From contig CAIVAS010000068.1 in assembly GCA_903903975.1 (NCBI GenBank), forward strand, positions 1 to 41,040: 41,040 bases of DNA, read 5' to 3'. Positions 18,024 to 26,292 of the stretch are shown here, one piece after another (within the stretch, counting starts at the first letter, position 1; every line of letters starts with the position of its first letter). Under the pieces are notes generated by a model. The model was not told where the DNA came from, did not search any database, and saw nothing but the letters and a program-made list of their open reading frames with translations. The stretch is from an uncultured Burkholderiales bacterium. Lineage in GTDB: Bacteria > Pseudomonadota > Gammaproteobacteria > Burkholderiales > Burkholderiaceae_E. Both the position numbers and the translations under genes were made by a program.

Positions 18024-18842
18024 ATGAATTCCCGTGATCCGAGCGTTATGCAGCCCGGTTCGGTCGATGCGTCGATGCCCGATGTCCAGGGCAGCATCGA
18101 TCACCGCAGCCAGCCGATCCAGCGGGTGGGCGTTCGCGGCCTGCGCTATCCGATGATGTGGCAAAGCGGCGGTGCCGCTGTCCCGTCGGTTGCAGTCTGG
18201 AACCTTTTCGTTGCGCTGCCCGCCGAGCAAAAGGGCACCCATATGTCGCGTTTTGTGGCCCTGCTGGAAAGCCGGGCTCGCGACATGTCGCTGGATGCGC
18301 TGGTGCCGCTTCATCATGAAATGCTTGGCTTGCTTGCGGCCGATACCGGTCGGATCGAGCTGGGGTTTCCGCTGTTCATCACCAAGACCGCCCCGGTCTC
18401 GGGCGTGCAAAGCCTGCTCGACTACGACCTGTCGCTGTCGATCGACGGCGGCCCCGAGGCCCCGCTGGTCACGCTCAAGATCGTCGTTCCGGTTACGAGT
18501 CTTTGCCCGTGCTCCAAGACCATTTCCGATTACGGCGCTCACAATCAGCGCTCGCACATCACGGTTGAGTTGCGGATGCAGACCGGTCGTACGGTCGATG
18601 TGAAGGCGCTGATCGAGCGACTCGAGCAGCAGGCCTCAAGCGAGCTCTATGGCCTGCTCAAGCGCGTCGACGAAAAGCATGTCACCGAACGCGCCTATGA
18701 CAATCCCAAGTTCGTCGAAGATCTGGTGCGCGATGTGGCCGCGGCGGTGCGCGGTGTGGAAGGGGTGGCCGGATTCGTGGTCGAGGGCGAAAACTTCGAA
18801 TCGATTCATAACCACTCGGCCTACGCCCGCATCGACAGCTGA
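18024..18842 (+). CDS. folE2: GTP cyclohydrolase I type 2 (FolE2)
   Basis: 272 aa, the COG1469 family. It converts GTP to dihydroneopterin triphosphate for folate biosynthesis. The core SLCPCSK holds C161 and C163, one of which corresponds to the conserved metal-binding cysteine, and is followed by SDYGAHNQRSH. A good AGGAG ribosome site lies before the ATG. FolE2 can use metals other than zinc and in some bacteria is zinc-starvation induced. Here it is a free-standing gene after the dxs terminator, and I see no clear Zur site. A degenerate tandem repeat begins on its stop codon. Confidence 0.95.
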   Translation: MNSRDPSVMQPGSVDASMPDVQGSIDHRSQPIQRVGVRGLRYPMMWQSGGAAVPSVAVWNLFVALPAEQKGTHMSRFVALLESRARDMSLDALVPLHHEMLGLLAADTGRIELGFPLFITKTAPVSGVQSLLDYDLSLSIDGGPEAPLVTLKIVVPVTSLCPCSKTISDYGAHNQRSHITVELRMQTGRTVDVKALIERLEQQASSELYGLLKRVDEKHVTERAYDNPKFVEDLVRDVAAAVRGVEGVAGFVVEGENFESIHNHSAYARIDS

Positions 18843-18900
18843 AAGGCTGAGTCAGGCGGCTGAATCAATCGGCGCTAGTCAGTCGGCTGGGTCAGTCGGC
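18838..18900 (+). repeat. degenerate 12-14-bp tandem repeat starting on the folE2 stop
   Basis: Imperfect units beginning GCTGAG / GCTGAATCAATCGG / GCTAGTCAGTCG / GCTGGGTCAGTCGG follow each other from the TGA stop. The core CTGAGTC resembles the repeats at 12639 and 19766. Confidence 0.7.
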
Positions 18901-18945
18901 CGTGGTCGAGGACCAGAGGCAGCAAGTTGGCCTCATCGTTGATGT

Positions 18946-19755
18946 TCAAGGGCCGCTGACCTGATCGCGTCCTGTCTGCAATGTCCCCTTCAACCAGCCC
19001 TGCCGACCGATCAGGTCGGTGGTGGCTTGGGCACCGTCGGGCGTCCAGCCGCCCTGAGCGATTGATGCGATCGCTTCATGGGGTGACATCGACAGGATCG
19101 CCTGATGCTCGCCGTCGTTCGGGGTCGGGATGAAATCCGCCGGCAACTCGAGCTGATAGAGCGTGACATGCTCGCGATGCAGGGCGGGCAGATCGTCGTA
19201 TTCGGTGGCATAGCTCAGTTCGAGATTGCCTGCGGGCACCGCCTTGTTCAGCAGGGGCGGCGCAATACCGGCTTCCTCCTGGCACTCGCGAATCAGCGTT
19301 TCCCAGGGGGCATCCAGGCCGGCAATGCCGCCAGCGACCAGGGCATCGAATTTGCCGGGATCGATCGGCTTGCTCATCGATCGATGGGCCACCCAGATCA
19401 TCGGGCCCGCTGCAGTTTGGCGCCATGCGCAGGCCTGGACCGATCGCAGCGTCAGGCCAAGGGGTCGAAGCAGAGCGCGTTCAATGCCAAAGAGCGGCCG
19501 TTCACCGTACCAGACCACTGATCGCTCATCGCGCCAGCCCGGCAGTGACCAGCGCTCGCGGATGCTGTCTGACCAGCGAGCCAGGGCGGCCGAACGACCG
19601 GCAAAGCTTTCGATGGCCGGCGTCAGGTGCAGGCCGGTGGGATGAAGCTCAAAGGGAGTCGGTGCGACCAGCGCCCTTTGCAGCCAATCGTTCCAGACCC
19701 AGCCCACCCGCACGCCGGCAGCGCGCACCGGGGTCATGGCGTTGGCGGTGTCCAT
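18946..19755 (-). CDS. Nudix hydrolase with DUF4743-type N-terminal domain
   Basis: 269 aa. A roughly 120-residue N-terminal region resembles the DUF4743 domain. A Nudix domain follows, with the box ending in RECQEEAGI; the preceding E is replaced by D, and the glycine 14 residues before RE is present. In plants and yeast, proteins with this architecture hydrolyse toxic oxidised thiamine diphosphates, so a thiamine-damage role is possible but only inferred. It is the last gene of an argG-GNAT-yajQ-nudix run and converges on folE2. A degenerate repeat separates it from yajQ. Confidence 0.85.
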   Translation of the reverse strand: MDTANAMTPVRAAGVRVGWVWNDWLQRALVAPTPFELHPTGLHLTPAIESFAGRSAALARWSDSIRERWSLPGWRDERSVVWYGERPLFGIERALLRPLGLTLRSVQACAWRQTAAGPMIWVAHRSMSKPIDPGKFDALVAGGIAGLDAPWETLIRECQEEAGIAPPLLNKAVPAGNLELSYATEYDDLPALHREHVTLYQLELPADFIPTPNDGEHQAILSMSPHEAIASIAQGGWTPDGAQATTDLIGRQGWLKGTLQTGRDQVSGP

Positions 19756-19765
19756 CGCGCGGATC

Positions 19766-19810
19766 GAGCTTGGCTGGACCGAGCTGAGGTGGACTGAGTC
19801 GGACTGAGCG
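19766..19810 (-). repeat. degenerate 10-15-bp repeat between yajQ stop and Nudix gene start
   Basis: Plus strand shows GAGCTTGGCTGGACC, then GAGCTGAGGTGGACT, then GGACTGAGTC and GGACTGAGCG. The repeats begin directly after the yajQ stop on the minus strand and share the ACTGAG core with the 12639 repeat. Confidence 0.65.
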
Positions 19811-19813
19811 CGA

Positions 19814-20299
19814 TCAGTCCCGGAAGTTGCCGAAGGTCAGGGGCAGTTCGGTCATCTCGCCGCGGATCAGGGCGATGGCGCCTTGCAGATCGTCGCGCTT
19901 GGCGCCGGTCACGCGTACCGAGTCGCCCTGAATCGAGGACTGCACCTTCATCTTGGCGTCCTTGAGCAGCTTGACGATTTTCTTTGCGGCATCGGTTGGC
20001 ACACCGTGTCGCACGGTGATCACCTGTTTGACTTTGTCGCCACCGACTTTCTCGATGCTGCCGTAGTCGAGAAAGCGCACATCAACATCGCGCTTGGCAA
20101 GTTTGGCAAGCAGGACGTCTTTGACCTGCGAGAGCTTGAAATCGTCGTCGGCAAAGGCGGTGAGCAGCTTGTCGGCAAGTTCGAGTCGGGCATCCGACCC
20201 TTTGAAATCGAACCGGTTGGTGATTTCCTTGTTGGATTGATCGAGGGCATTGCGAATCTCGACCTGATTGGCTTCACACATCACATCGAACGAGGGCAT
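19814..20299 (-). CDS. yajQ: YajQ family nucleotide-binding protein
   Basis: 161 aa, the usual UPF0234 length. The start [19 protein letters not shown] and the end [10 protein letters not shown] are near-invariant in the family. The protein has two ferredoxin-like domains; members bind nucleotides, and a Xanthomonas member binds cyclic di-GMP. The AAAGGAA ribosome site is good. It lies 15 bp downstream of the GNAT gene. Confidence 0.96.
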   Translation of the reverse strand: MPSFDVMCEANQVEIRNALDQSNKEITNRFDFKGSDARLELADKLLTAFADDDFKLSQVKDVLLAKLAKRDVDVRFLDYGSIEKVGGDKVKQVITVRHGVPTDAAKKIVKLLKDAKMKVQSSIQGDSVRVTGAKRDDLQGAIALIRGEMTELPLTFGNFRD

Positions 20300-20314
20300 G
20301 GCGGGTTCCTTTTG

Positions 20315-20839
20315 TCAGGTCAACCATTTTTCAAAAAAGCGGGCAGCGCCCATTGCCGGATCGAGTTCGTAGGCGGCAAAACCGACCGCGCGATACAGGC
20401 CGACGGCGGTGTGATTACCCTCGAGGACTTCGAGCGTCAGTTTGCAGCAACCATGCTCGCGTGCCAGTGCCTCGACTGCCGCAAGCAGGCGACGACCGAT
20501 CCCGGCGCCGCGCCGGTCAGGCTCCACCGCAATGTCGTGAATGTTGAGCAAGGGCTTTGCCTTGAAGGTCGAGACCCCGATAAAGGCATTGACCAGTCCG
20601 ACCGGCCGATCGCCTTCGAAAGCCAGCAGCCCGATGTAATGGGCCTGCTGGGCAAGAAGCGCTGGCAATCGGGCTTTGACGTCATCGGTGAGCCCGGTGC
20701 CGCCACCGCTGGGGTCGCGCGCATAGCCGTCGAGCACCGTCAGCAGGGCCCGGGCATGTCGGGCATCGAGCGGCTCGATCCGCTCGATCCGCTCGATGCG
20801 CAGGGGCGTCACCGGACGGTCAGGAACGGCGGTACTCAC
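20315..20839 (-). CDS. GNAT family N-acetyltransferase
   Basis: 174 aa from a GTG at 20839. The acetyl-CoA binding motif is VEPDRRGAGIGRRLL, followed by LEVLEGNHTAVGLYRAVGF, a typical GNAT C-terminal half. I rejected a longer in-frame start at 21073 because it would overlap argG by over 200 bp with arginine-rich shadow sequence. The GTG lies 22 bp after the argG stop, suggesting co-transcription. A 9-bp repeat encodes RIE three times near the N-terminus. The substrate is unknown. Confidence 0.85.
   Translation of the reverse strand: MSTAVPDRPVTPLRIERIERIEPLDARHARALLTVLDGYARDPSGGGTGLTDDVKARLPALLAQQAHYIGLLAFEGDRPVGLVNAFIGVSTFKAKPLLNIHDIAVEPDRRGAGIGRRLLAAVEALAREHGCCKLTLEVLEGNHTAVGLYRAVGFAAYELDPAMGAARFFEKWLT
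20773..20799 (-). repeat. 9-bp in-frame tandem repeat, 3 copies, in GNAT gene
   Basis: GCTCGATCC occurs twice and GCTCGATGC once, back to back, encoding Arg-Ile-Glu units on the minus strand. Confidence 0.8.
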
Positions 20840-20861
20840 GACACCCGCCTGCTCGGTCGGC

Positions 20862-22190
20862 TCACTTCGGCTTGGCCGCAGTGCCTGATTTGCCCGCCGT
20901 GGCTGGCTTCGCCGACTTCGCTGCCTTGGTCGACCCGGTGGCTTTCGCGCCGGTCGCCGCTTTTGCGCCCGCCGCAAGCTTCGAGGCCCGATTGCCGGCA
21001 ATCCGCATGCGCAAGGCATTGAGCTTGATGAAGCCTGCCGCGTCGGCCTGGTTGTAAGCGCCGCCGTCGTCATCGAAGGTCGCGATTTTCGTATCGAAGA
21101 GCGAGAACTCGGACGAGCGGCTGGTCACGATCACATTGCCCTTGAAGAGCTTGATCACGACTTTGCCGGTGACATTGCGCTGGGTGTGGTCGATCAGCAC
21201 CTGCAGGGTCTCGCGCTCGGGGCTCCACCAGTAGCCGTTGTAAATCAGGCTGGCGTAGCGCGGCATCAGGTCGTCCTTGAGATGCGCGACTTCGCGGTCG
21301 AGGGTCAGCGATTCGATGGCACGGTGCGCACGCAGCAGGATGGTGCCGCCCGGCGTCTCGTAGCAGCCGCGCGATTTCATGCCGACATAGCGGTTTTCGA
21401 CCAGATCGAGCCGGCCGACACCGTGTTTGCCACCGAGACGGTTGAGTTCGGTCAGCAGCGCAGCCGGGCTGAGCTTCTTGCCGTTGACCGCGACCGGATC
21501 GCCATGCTCGAAGTCGATTTCGACCAGTTCGGGTTTGGCAGGCGTTTTGTGCAGGGGAACTGTCAGGCGCCACATGTCGTCGGACGGCGATTTCGCCGGG
21601 TCTTCGAGCACGCCGCCTTCGTAGGAGATGTGCAGCAGATTGGCGTCCATGGAGTAGGGCGCCTCGCCTTTGCGCTTTTTGTAGTCGACCGGGATACCGT
21701 GCTTGTCGGCATAGGCCAGCAGCTTGTCGCGCGACAGCAGGTCCCATTCGCGCCAGGGGGCGATCACCTTCACGTCGGGCATCAGTGCATAGGCGCCGAG
21801 TTCGAAGCGAACCTGATCGTTGCCCTTGCCGGTGGCACCGTGCGAAATCGCATCGGCCTTCTCGCGCCGGGCGATCTCGACCAGTCGCTTGGCGATCAGC
21901 GGACGGGCGATGGAAGTGCCCAGCAGATATTCGCCCTCGTAGAGAGCATTGGCGCGAAACATCGGAAACACGAAGTCGCGCACGAACTCTTCGCGCAGGT
22001 CTTCGATATAGATCTTTTTCACGCCGAATTTTTCGGCCTTGGCGCGCGCAGGCTCAAGCTCTTCACCCTGACCGATATCGGCAGTGAAGGTGATGACTTC
22101 GCAGCCGTAGGTGTCTTGCAGCCATTTGAGGATCACCGAGGTGTCGAGGCCGCCGGAATAGGCGAGAACTACTTTCTTGATCTGGGACAT
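20862..22190 (-). CDS. argG: argininosuccinate synthase
   Basis: 442 aa from the ATG at 22190. It joins citrulline and aspartate using ATP in arginine biosynthesis. The N-terminal P-loop-like [11 protein letters not shown] binds [18 protein letters not shown] and the [14 protein letters not shown] block follow. An in-frame ATG 28 codons upstream lacks homology and was not used. The last roughly 37 residues (406-442) are a low-complexity Ala/Lys/Thr/Gly/Ser/Pro tail, beyond the conserved end. It heads the minus-strand run argG-GNAT-yajQ-nudix. Confidence 0.97.
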   Translation of the reverse strand: MSQIKKVVLAYSGGLDTSVILKWLQDTYGCEVITFTADIGQGEELEPARAKAEKFGVKKIYIEDLREEFVRDFVFPMFRANALYEGEYLLGTSIARPLIAKRLVEIARREKADAISHGATGKGNDQVRFELGAYALMPDVKVIAPWREWDLLSRDKLLAYADKHGIPVDYKKRKGEAPYSMDANLLHISYEGGVLEDPAKSPSDDMWRLTVPLHKTPAKPELVEIDFEHGDPVAVNGKKLSPAALLTELNRLGGKHGVGRLDLVENRYVGMKSRGCYETPGGTILLRAHRAIESLTLDREVAHLKDDLMPRYASLIYNGYWWSPERETLQVLIDHTQRNVTGKVVIKLFKGNVIVTSRSSEFSLFDTKIATFDDDGGAYNQADAAGFIKLNALRMRIAGNRASKLAAGAKAATGAKATGSTKAAKSAKPATAGKSGTAAKPK

Positions 22191-22268
22191 GGCGTGAGCG
22201 AGGTTCGATGGAAAAGAGCGAAGCCGCCATTTTGCCAGCTTATGTGCCGGGTACGGTCTGGCTGCGTG

Positions 22269-22274
22269 AGACAA
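22269..22274 (+). promoter_or_regulatory. possible -10 (GACAAT) for the efflux gene
   Basis: GACAAT ends 7 nt before the ATG at 22282; no ribosome site is visible, so a leaderless transcript is possible. Confidence 0.3.
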
Positions 22275-22281
22275 TCATCGG

Positions 22282-23523
22282 ATGCCCGCGCCGTCCACTT
22301 CGCCTGCACTCGTTCAGGCCGACCTCCAGAGGCGCTTACCGGCGATCATCGCCGGCCTGTCGACACTCGGCCCCTTCGCGATCGACACCTATCTGCCCTC
22401 CTTCAACTCGATTGGCGCCGAGCTGGGTGCCACGCCGCTGCAGGTGCAACAGACACTGACTGCCTACATCCTGCCCTTCGCCGTCATGGCGCTGTGGCAT
22501 GGCGCGTTGTCGGATTCGCTGGGTCGGCGTCGTGTCGTGCTGATCGGGCTCGTCCTGTTTTCGGCCGCCTCGATCGGGGCGGCCTTTGCCCAATCGATTG
22601 AAGCGCTCTGGATGTGGCGGGCGCTGCAGGGTGCGGTGGGTGGGGTCGGCATGACGGTGGGGCGCGCGGTGGTGCGCGATGTGGCCGACGGGCCAATCGC
22701 CCAGCGCATGCTCAGCCAGACCACGATGATGTTTGCGCTGGCGCCTGCGATCGCACCGATTCTCGGCGGCTGGCTGCAGACCCTCGCCGGCTGGCGCTCG
22801 GTGTTCATCTTTCTCGCGCTGATCTCGCTGTGCCTGGCGCTGCTGTGCTGGCGGATGCTGCCTGAAACCCTGCCGCTCGAAAAGCGTCAGAGCATGCAGC
22901 CCGGCCCGATGGCACGAGCTTATCGCGAGCTGGCCACCAGCGGGGCCTTCCTGCGTCTGGCGGGCGCGCTGGCCCTGAATTTCGCAGGGTTTTTTGTCTA
23001 TGTGCTGGCCGCACCCGCCTTTCTCACCGGGGTAATGGGGCTTGGTCCGCGAGAGTTCGCGTGGATGTTCATTCCCGCGGTGTCGGGCACGATGATCGGT
23101 GCGTTTCTGTCGTCCCGACTCGCCGGTCGGCTGATGCCGACAGCAAGCGTGCGGGTCGGCTACGGCATCATGACGGCGGCGGTGATCATCAACCTGACGC
23201 TGGCGCTCACCATGGATCCGCCGCGTATGCCCTGGGCCACCTTGTCACTTCTGCTCTACAACATCGGCATGGGTCTGGCGATGGCCCCGCTGCAGGTCAT
23301 GCTGCTCGATCTGTTTGCGCATCGGCGCGGCATGGCGTCATCCGGCATGGCCTTTGCCCAGAGCAGCGGCAATGCCCTGGTGGCCGGACTGGTGGCGCCC
23401 CTGCTGTGGCACTCTGCGGTCACGATGGCGCTCGGGTCGATGTGCGCCTTGGCAGCGGGAGGGATGCTCTTTGCCTGGCATCTGAAAACCCTGCGGCCCG
23501 CCTTGGCGTCTGCCAAGCCTTAG
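22282..23523 (+). CDS. Bcr/CflA family multidrug efflux MFS transporter
   Basis: 413 aa with about 12 membrane segments. The start LGPFAIDTYLPSF is diagnostic for Bcr/CflA drug:H+ antiporters (the aspartate sits in TM1). DSLGRRRV is the MFS motif A between TM2 and TM3. ALQGAVGGVGMTVGRAVVRD is the conserved TM4 segment. It probably exports drugs such as bicyclomycin or chloramphenicol analogues, or metabolites. It is divergent from argG with a 91-bp gap. The first of two imperfect 12-bp repeats begins at its stop codon. Confidence 0.94.
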   Translation: MPAPSTSPALVQADLQRRLPAIIAGLSTLGPFAIDTYLPSFNSIGAELGATPLQVQQTLTAYILPFAVMALWHGALSDSLGRRRVVLIGLVLFSAASIGAAFAQSIEALWMWRALQGAVGGVGMTVGRAVVRDVADGPIAQRMLSQTTMMFALAPAIAPILGGWLQTLAGWRSVFIFLALISLCLALLCWRMLPETLPLEKRQSMQPGPMARAYRELATSGAFLRLAGALALNFAGFFVYVLAAPAFLTGVMGLGPREFAWMFIPAVSGTMIGAFLSSRLAGRLMPTASVRVGYGIMTAAVIINLTLALTMDPPRMPWATLSLLLYNIGMGLAMAPLQVMLLDLFAHRRGMASSGMAFAQSSGNALVAGLVAPLLWHSAVTMALGSMCALAAGGMLFAWHLKTLRPALASAKP

Positions 23524-23574
23524 GTCACTCCTTAGTCCAACTCACCTGTTCAGCCACTCGCCCAGCCACTCGCC
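23518..23574 (+). repeat. two pairs of 12-bp tandem repeats from the efflux gene stop
   Basis: CCTTAGGTCACT/CCTTAGTCCAAC (23518-23541; the first TAG is the stop) and CAGCCACTCGCC twice exactly (23551-23574). Confidence 0.75.
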
Positions 23575-23591
23575 AAGCCCACTGCCGCGCC

Positions 23592-25304
23592 ATGACAAAC
23601 ACCCCGACCGCAGCACCCCTGACGCCGCGCAGCGGCGGACAGATCCTCGTTGACCAGCTGGTCATTCACGGCGCGAGCCGCGCGTTTTGCGTGCCCGGCG
23701 AAAGTTTTCTTGCGGTGCTCGATGCGCTGCACGATGTGCGCGAGACCCTGCCGCTGGTGGTCTGTCGGCAGGAAGGCGGCGCGGCGAATATGGCTGAGGC
23801 CTGGGGCAAACTGACCGGCGAACCCGGAATCTGTTTTGCGACCCGCGGGCCGGGCGCCACCAACGCCGCGATCGGTCTGCACACCGCCTTTCAGGACTCC
23901 ACGCCGATGATTCTTTTCGTCGGACAGGTCGGCACCGATTTCGTCGAGCGCGAAGCCTTCCAGGAGATCGACTACCGGCGCATGTTCGGGCAGATGGCCA
24001 AGTGGGTCGCGTCGATCGACCGCGCCGACCGCATCCCCGAGTTCGTGCAGCATGCCTTTCATGTGGCCACTTCCGGCCGACCCGGGCCGGTGGTGCTGGC
24101 GCTTCCCGAAGACGTGCTCACGCAGATGGCGACCGTGGCCGATGCGCGACGCTATCAGCCTGTGCAATCGTCCCCCTCGATTGCCCAGATCGAACGGCTC
24201 GGCCAGATGATGTCGCAGGCGCAGCGCCCCTTGCTGCTGGTTGGCGGTTCGTTCTGGGACGAGGCTTCGCGCGTTGACCTGAAATCATTTGCGCACCGGC
24301 TCGGTCTGCCGGTGGCCTGTGCCTGGCGCTACCAGGATGCTTTCGACAATGGTGATTCGCACTACATCGGCGAAGTCGGCATCGGCATCAATCCCAAACT
24401 CGCGCAGCGCGTTCGCGAGTGCGACCTGCTGATCGCGGTCGGTGTGCGATTGGGCGAGATGACCACCAACGGCTATACCCTGGTCGAATCGCCCACACCG
24501 GTGCAGTCGCTGGTGCATGTTTTTTCCGGCGCCGATGAACTCGGTCGGGTCTTTCATGCCGATCTGCCGATTGCGGCCGGCGTGCGCGAGTTTTCGTCGG
24601 CGCTGGCCGAATTGCCGCTTGGCGATGCGGCGGCGCTTGCCGCGCGCTGGAAAGGCTGGCTGCAGTCGGCCTGCGCCGACTATGCCGACTGGCGGATGCC
24701 CAGGCCACAGCCCGGCACACTCAACTATCCCGAATGCGTGCTGCACATGGACGAGGTGCTGCCGCAGGACGCGATCATCACCAACGGCGCCGGCAACTTC
24801 GCCACGCCGGTTCATCGCTTCTATCGGCATCGCGGCCACAAGACCCAGCTCGCGCCCACCTCGGGTGCCATGGGCTATGCGGTGCCCTCGGCCATCGCCG
24901 CCAAGCTGCGGCATCCGCAGCGCGTGGTGGTTGCAGTCACCGGCGACGGCGACTTCATGATGACCGGCCAGGAACTTGCCACCGCGATGCAATACGATGC
25001 ACCGCTGATCGTGCTGCTGGTCAACAACGGCATGTTCGGCACGATCCGCATGCATCAGGAGCGCGAGTATCCGGCTCGGGTCTATGGCACGGCGCTGCGC
25101 AATCCCGACTTCGTGAAGCTTGCCCAGGCGTATGGCTGTCATGCCGAGCGGGTCACCGAGACCGCGCAGTTTGCCGCGGCCTTCGCACGTGCCCGCGAGG
25201 CGGGTGTGGCCGCGCTGATCGAACTGGTCATCGATCAGCAGGCGATCACTGCCGGTCAGACCCTCGATGAGATTCGCGCCAAGGCGCTTGCTGCCCGCGC
25301 CTGA
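23592..25304 (+). CDS. thiamine diphosphate-dependent enzyme, acetolactate synthase large subunit-like
   Basis: 570 aa from the ATG at 23592. The three ThDP enzyme domains are visible: an N-terminal PYR domain with VPGES and the activating glutamate E61 (CRQEGGAANMA), a central domain, and the C-terminal PP domain with GDGDFMM (G451-G453) leading to N478/N479. It resembles IlvB-like proteins without an adjacent IlvN regulatory subunit, so it may be a carboligase or decarboxylase other than the biosynthetic acetolactate synthase. The substrate cannot be assigned. It follows the efflux gene by 68 bp. Confidence 0.88.
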   Translation: MTNTPTAAPLTPRSGGQILVDQLVIHGASRAFCVPGESFLAVLDALHDVRETLPLVVCRQEGGAANMAEAWGKLTGEPGICFATRGPGATNAAIGLHTAFQDSTPMILFVGQVGTDFVEREAFQEIDYRRMFGQMAKWVASIDRADRIPEFVQHAFHVATSGRPGPVVLALPEDVLTQMATVADARRYQPVQSSPSIAQIERLGQMMSQAQRPLLLVGGSFWDEASRVDLKSFAHRLGLPVACAWRYQDAFDNGDSHYIGEVGIGINPKLAQRVRECDLLIAVGVRLGEMTTNGYTLVESPTPVQSLVHVFSGADELGRVFHADLPIAAGVREFSSALAELPLGDAAALAARWKGWLQSACADYADWRMPRPQPGTLNYPECVLHMDEVLPQDAIITNGAGNFATPVHRFYRHRGHKTQLAPTSGAMGYAVPSAIAAKLRHPQRVVVAVTGDGDFMMTGQELATAMQYDAPLIVLLVNNGMFGTIRMHQEREYPARVYGTALRNPDFVKLAQAYGCHAERVTETAQFAAAFARAREAGVAALIELVIDQQAITAGQTLDEIRAKALAARA

Positions 25305-25316
25305 TCGCGCGATCAG
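25301..25316. other. perfect 16-bp palindrome spanning two convergent stop codons
   Basis: CTGATCGCGCGATCAG reads the same on both strands and contains the TGA of the ThDP enzyme and the TGA of the stress protein. It can form a 6-bp stem with a GCGC loop in both transcripts; there is no T-run. Confidence 0.6.
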
Positions 25317-26152
25317 TGCGACAGCAGGACCGGCACGGTCATCGATTCGAGCAGCGTGCGGGTCGAGCCGCCCACCACAAACTCGTATGCCCGCGAGTGT
25401 CCGTAGCCGCCCATCACGATCAGGTCGGACTGAAAATCGGCCGCCCGCGACAGGATCTGGTTGCCGGTATCGACATCGCTGACCCCCGAGGCCGAGACCG
25501 TCGATTTCACGCCATGGCGGGCAAGAAACGTTGCCAGATCGGCCCCGGGCACATCGCCGTGTCCGCCGCGGCCGGCGCGGGCGTTGAACACCGCGATCTG
25601 CACTTCTTTTGCCCGCTGCAGCAGCGGCAGCGCCTCGGTGACGGCGTGCGCCGCTTCGCGGCTGGCATTCCAGGCAATCATCGGTCGCGCCGGCATCGCG
25701 CTGAACTCGCCTGCGAAAGGCACGACGAGGACCGGCCTGCCCGAGCCCATCAGCACCCGGCCGATGAAGTCCGGGGTGACGTCATTGACATCGTTGCGGT
25801 CGTATTGCCCGACCACGATCAGGTCGGCATAGCGGGCCTGTTCGTTGATGACCGCCGCCGGGTCGCCGACGCTGGTGCGCCATTCGACCTTGCTGCCCAG
25901 GCGTGCCACGGTCTGCTCGAAGCTCATCTTGGCACTGGCGTCCTTGCGCTCCTGAAAGCGCAGCAACTCCTGCGCGACGAAGGCGCCGCCGTCGGCCACA
26001 AAGGGCTCGCTGTAGAGCGGTGACACGATGCTGTAAGCCGCGACCAGATGGGCTTCGAAGTCGTCGGCAATGCGGCTGGCCAGCGTCAGGCGCTTGGCCG
26101 CACGTGCGGTCGAATCGTAGTGAACGAGGATTGTCTTGTAGCCGTGGCTCAT
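25313..26152 (-). CDS. tandem universal stress protein
   Basis: 279 aa with two UspA domains (about 1-150 and 155-279). The second domain has the ATP-binding pattern GGYGHSRAYEFVVGGST, the G-x2-G-x9-G-S/T motif. Members protect cells during starvation, oxygen limitation or oxidative stress. A CAGGAG ribosome site lies before the ATG. A perfect FNR/ANR-type site is 81-94 bp upstream, and CATTGT at 26210-26205 lies at the distance expected for a -10 in a class II FNR promoter. Regulation by oxygen is therefore a strong inference. Confidence 0.93.
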   Translation of the reverse strand: MSHGYKTILVHYDSTARAAKRLTLASRIADDFEAHLVAAYSIVSPLYSEPFVADGGAFVAQELLRFQERKDASAKMSFEQTVARLGSKVEWRTSVGDPAAVINEQARYADLIVVGQYDRNDVNDVTPDFIGRVLMGSGRPVLVVPFAGEFSAMPARPMIAWNASREAAHAVTEALPLLQRAKEVQIAVFNARAGRGGHGDVPGADLATFLARHGVKSTVSASGVSDVDTGNQILSRAADFQSDLIVMGGYGHSRAYEFVVGGSTRTLLESMTVPVLLSH

Positions 26153-26204
26153 GATCGCTCCTGGTGGATGGGGTTCGGTAGCCGGGCAGGGCCCTCTCGC
26201 CCCA

Positions 26205-26210
26205 ACAATG
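26205..26210 (-). promoter_or_regulatory. possible -10 (CATTGT) of the stress protein gene
   Basis: Centre is 32 bp from the centre of the FNR-type box, as for a site at -41.5. The hexamer itself matches consensus at only three positions. Confidence 0.4.
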
Positions 26211-26232
26211 CGCCGGCTCAGCCGACTGCGAT

Positions 26233-26246
26233 TTGATCCAGATCAA
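26233..26246. promoter_or_regulatory. FNR/ANR-type binding site TTGAT-N4-ATCAA
   Basis: TTGATCCAGATCAA matches the Fnr consensus at every defined position. It lies between the divergent universal stress protein gene and tal. Confidence 0.75.
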
Positions 26247-26292
26247 GTCACCGGCCTGTGCAGCTAACATTGAGCCTCTTTTCAGGACAGCC

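Noticed and set aside
18024-18842. Zur-type zinc operator before folE2 or the ZIP gene
   Set aside because: FolE2 and ZIP proteins are often zinc-regulated, but I could not find a convincing dyad upstream of either.
23061-23591. In-frame upstream extension of the ThDP enzyme
   Set aside because: It overlaps the efflux gene in another frame and shows no homology; family start and length fit the ATG at 23592.
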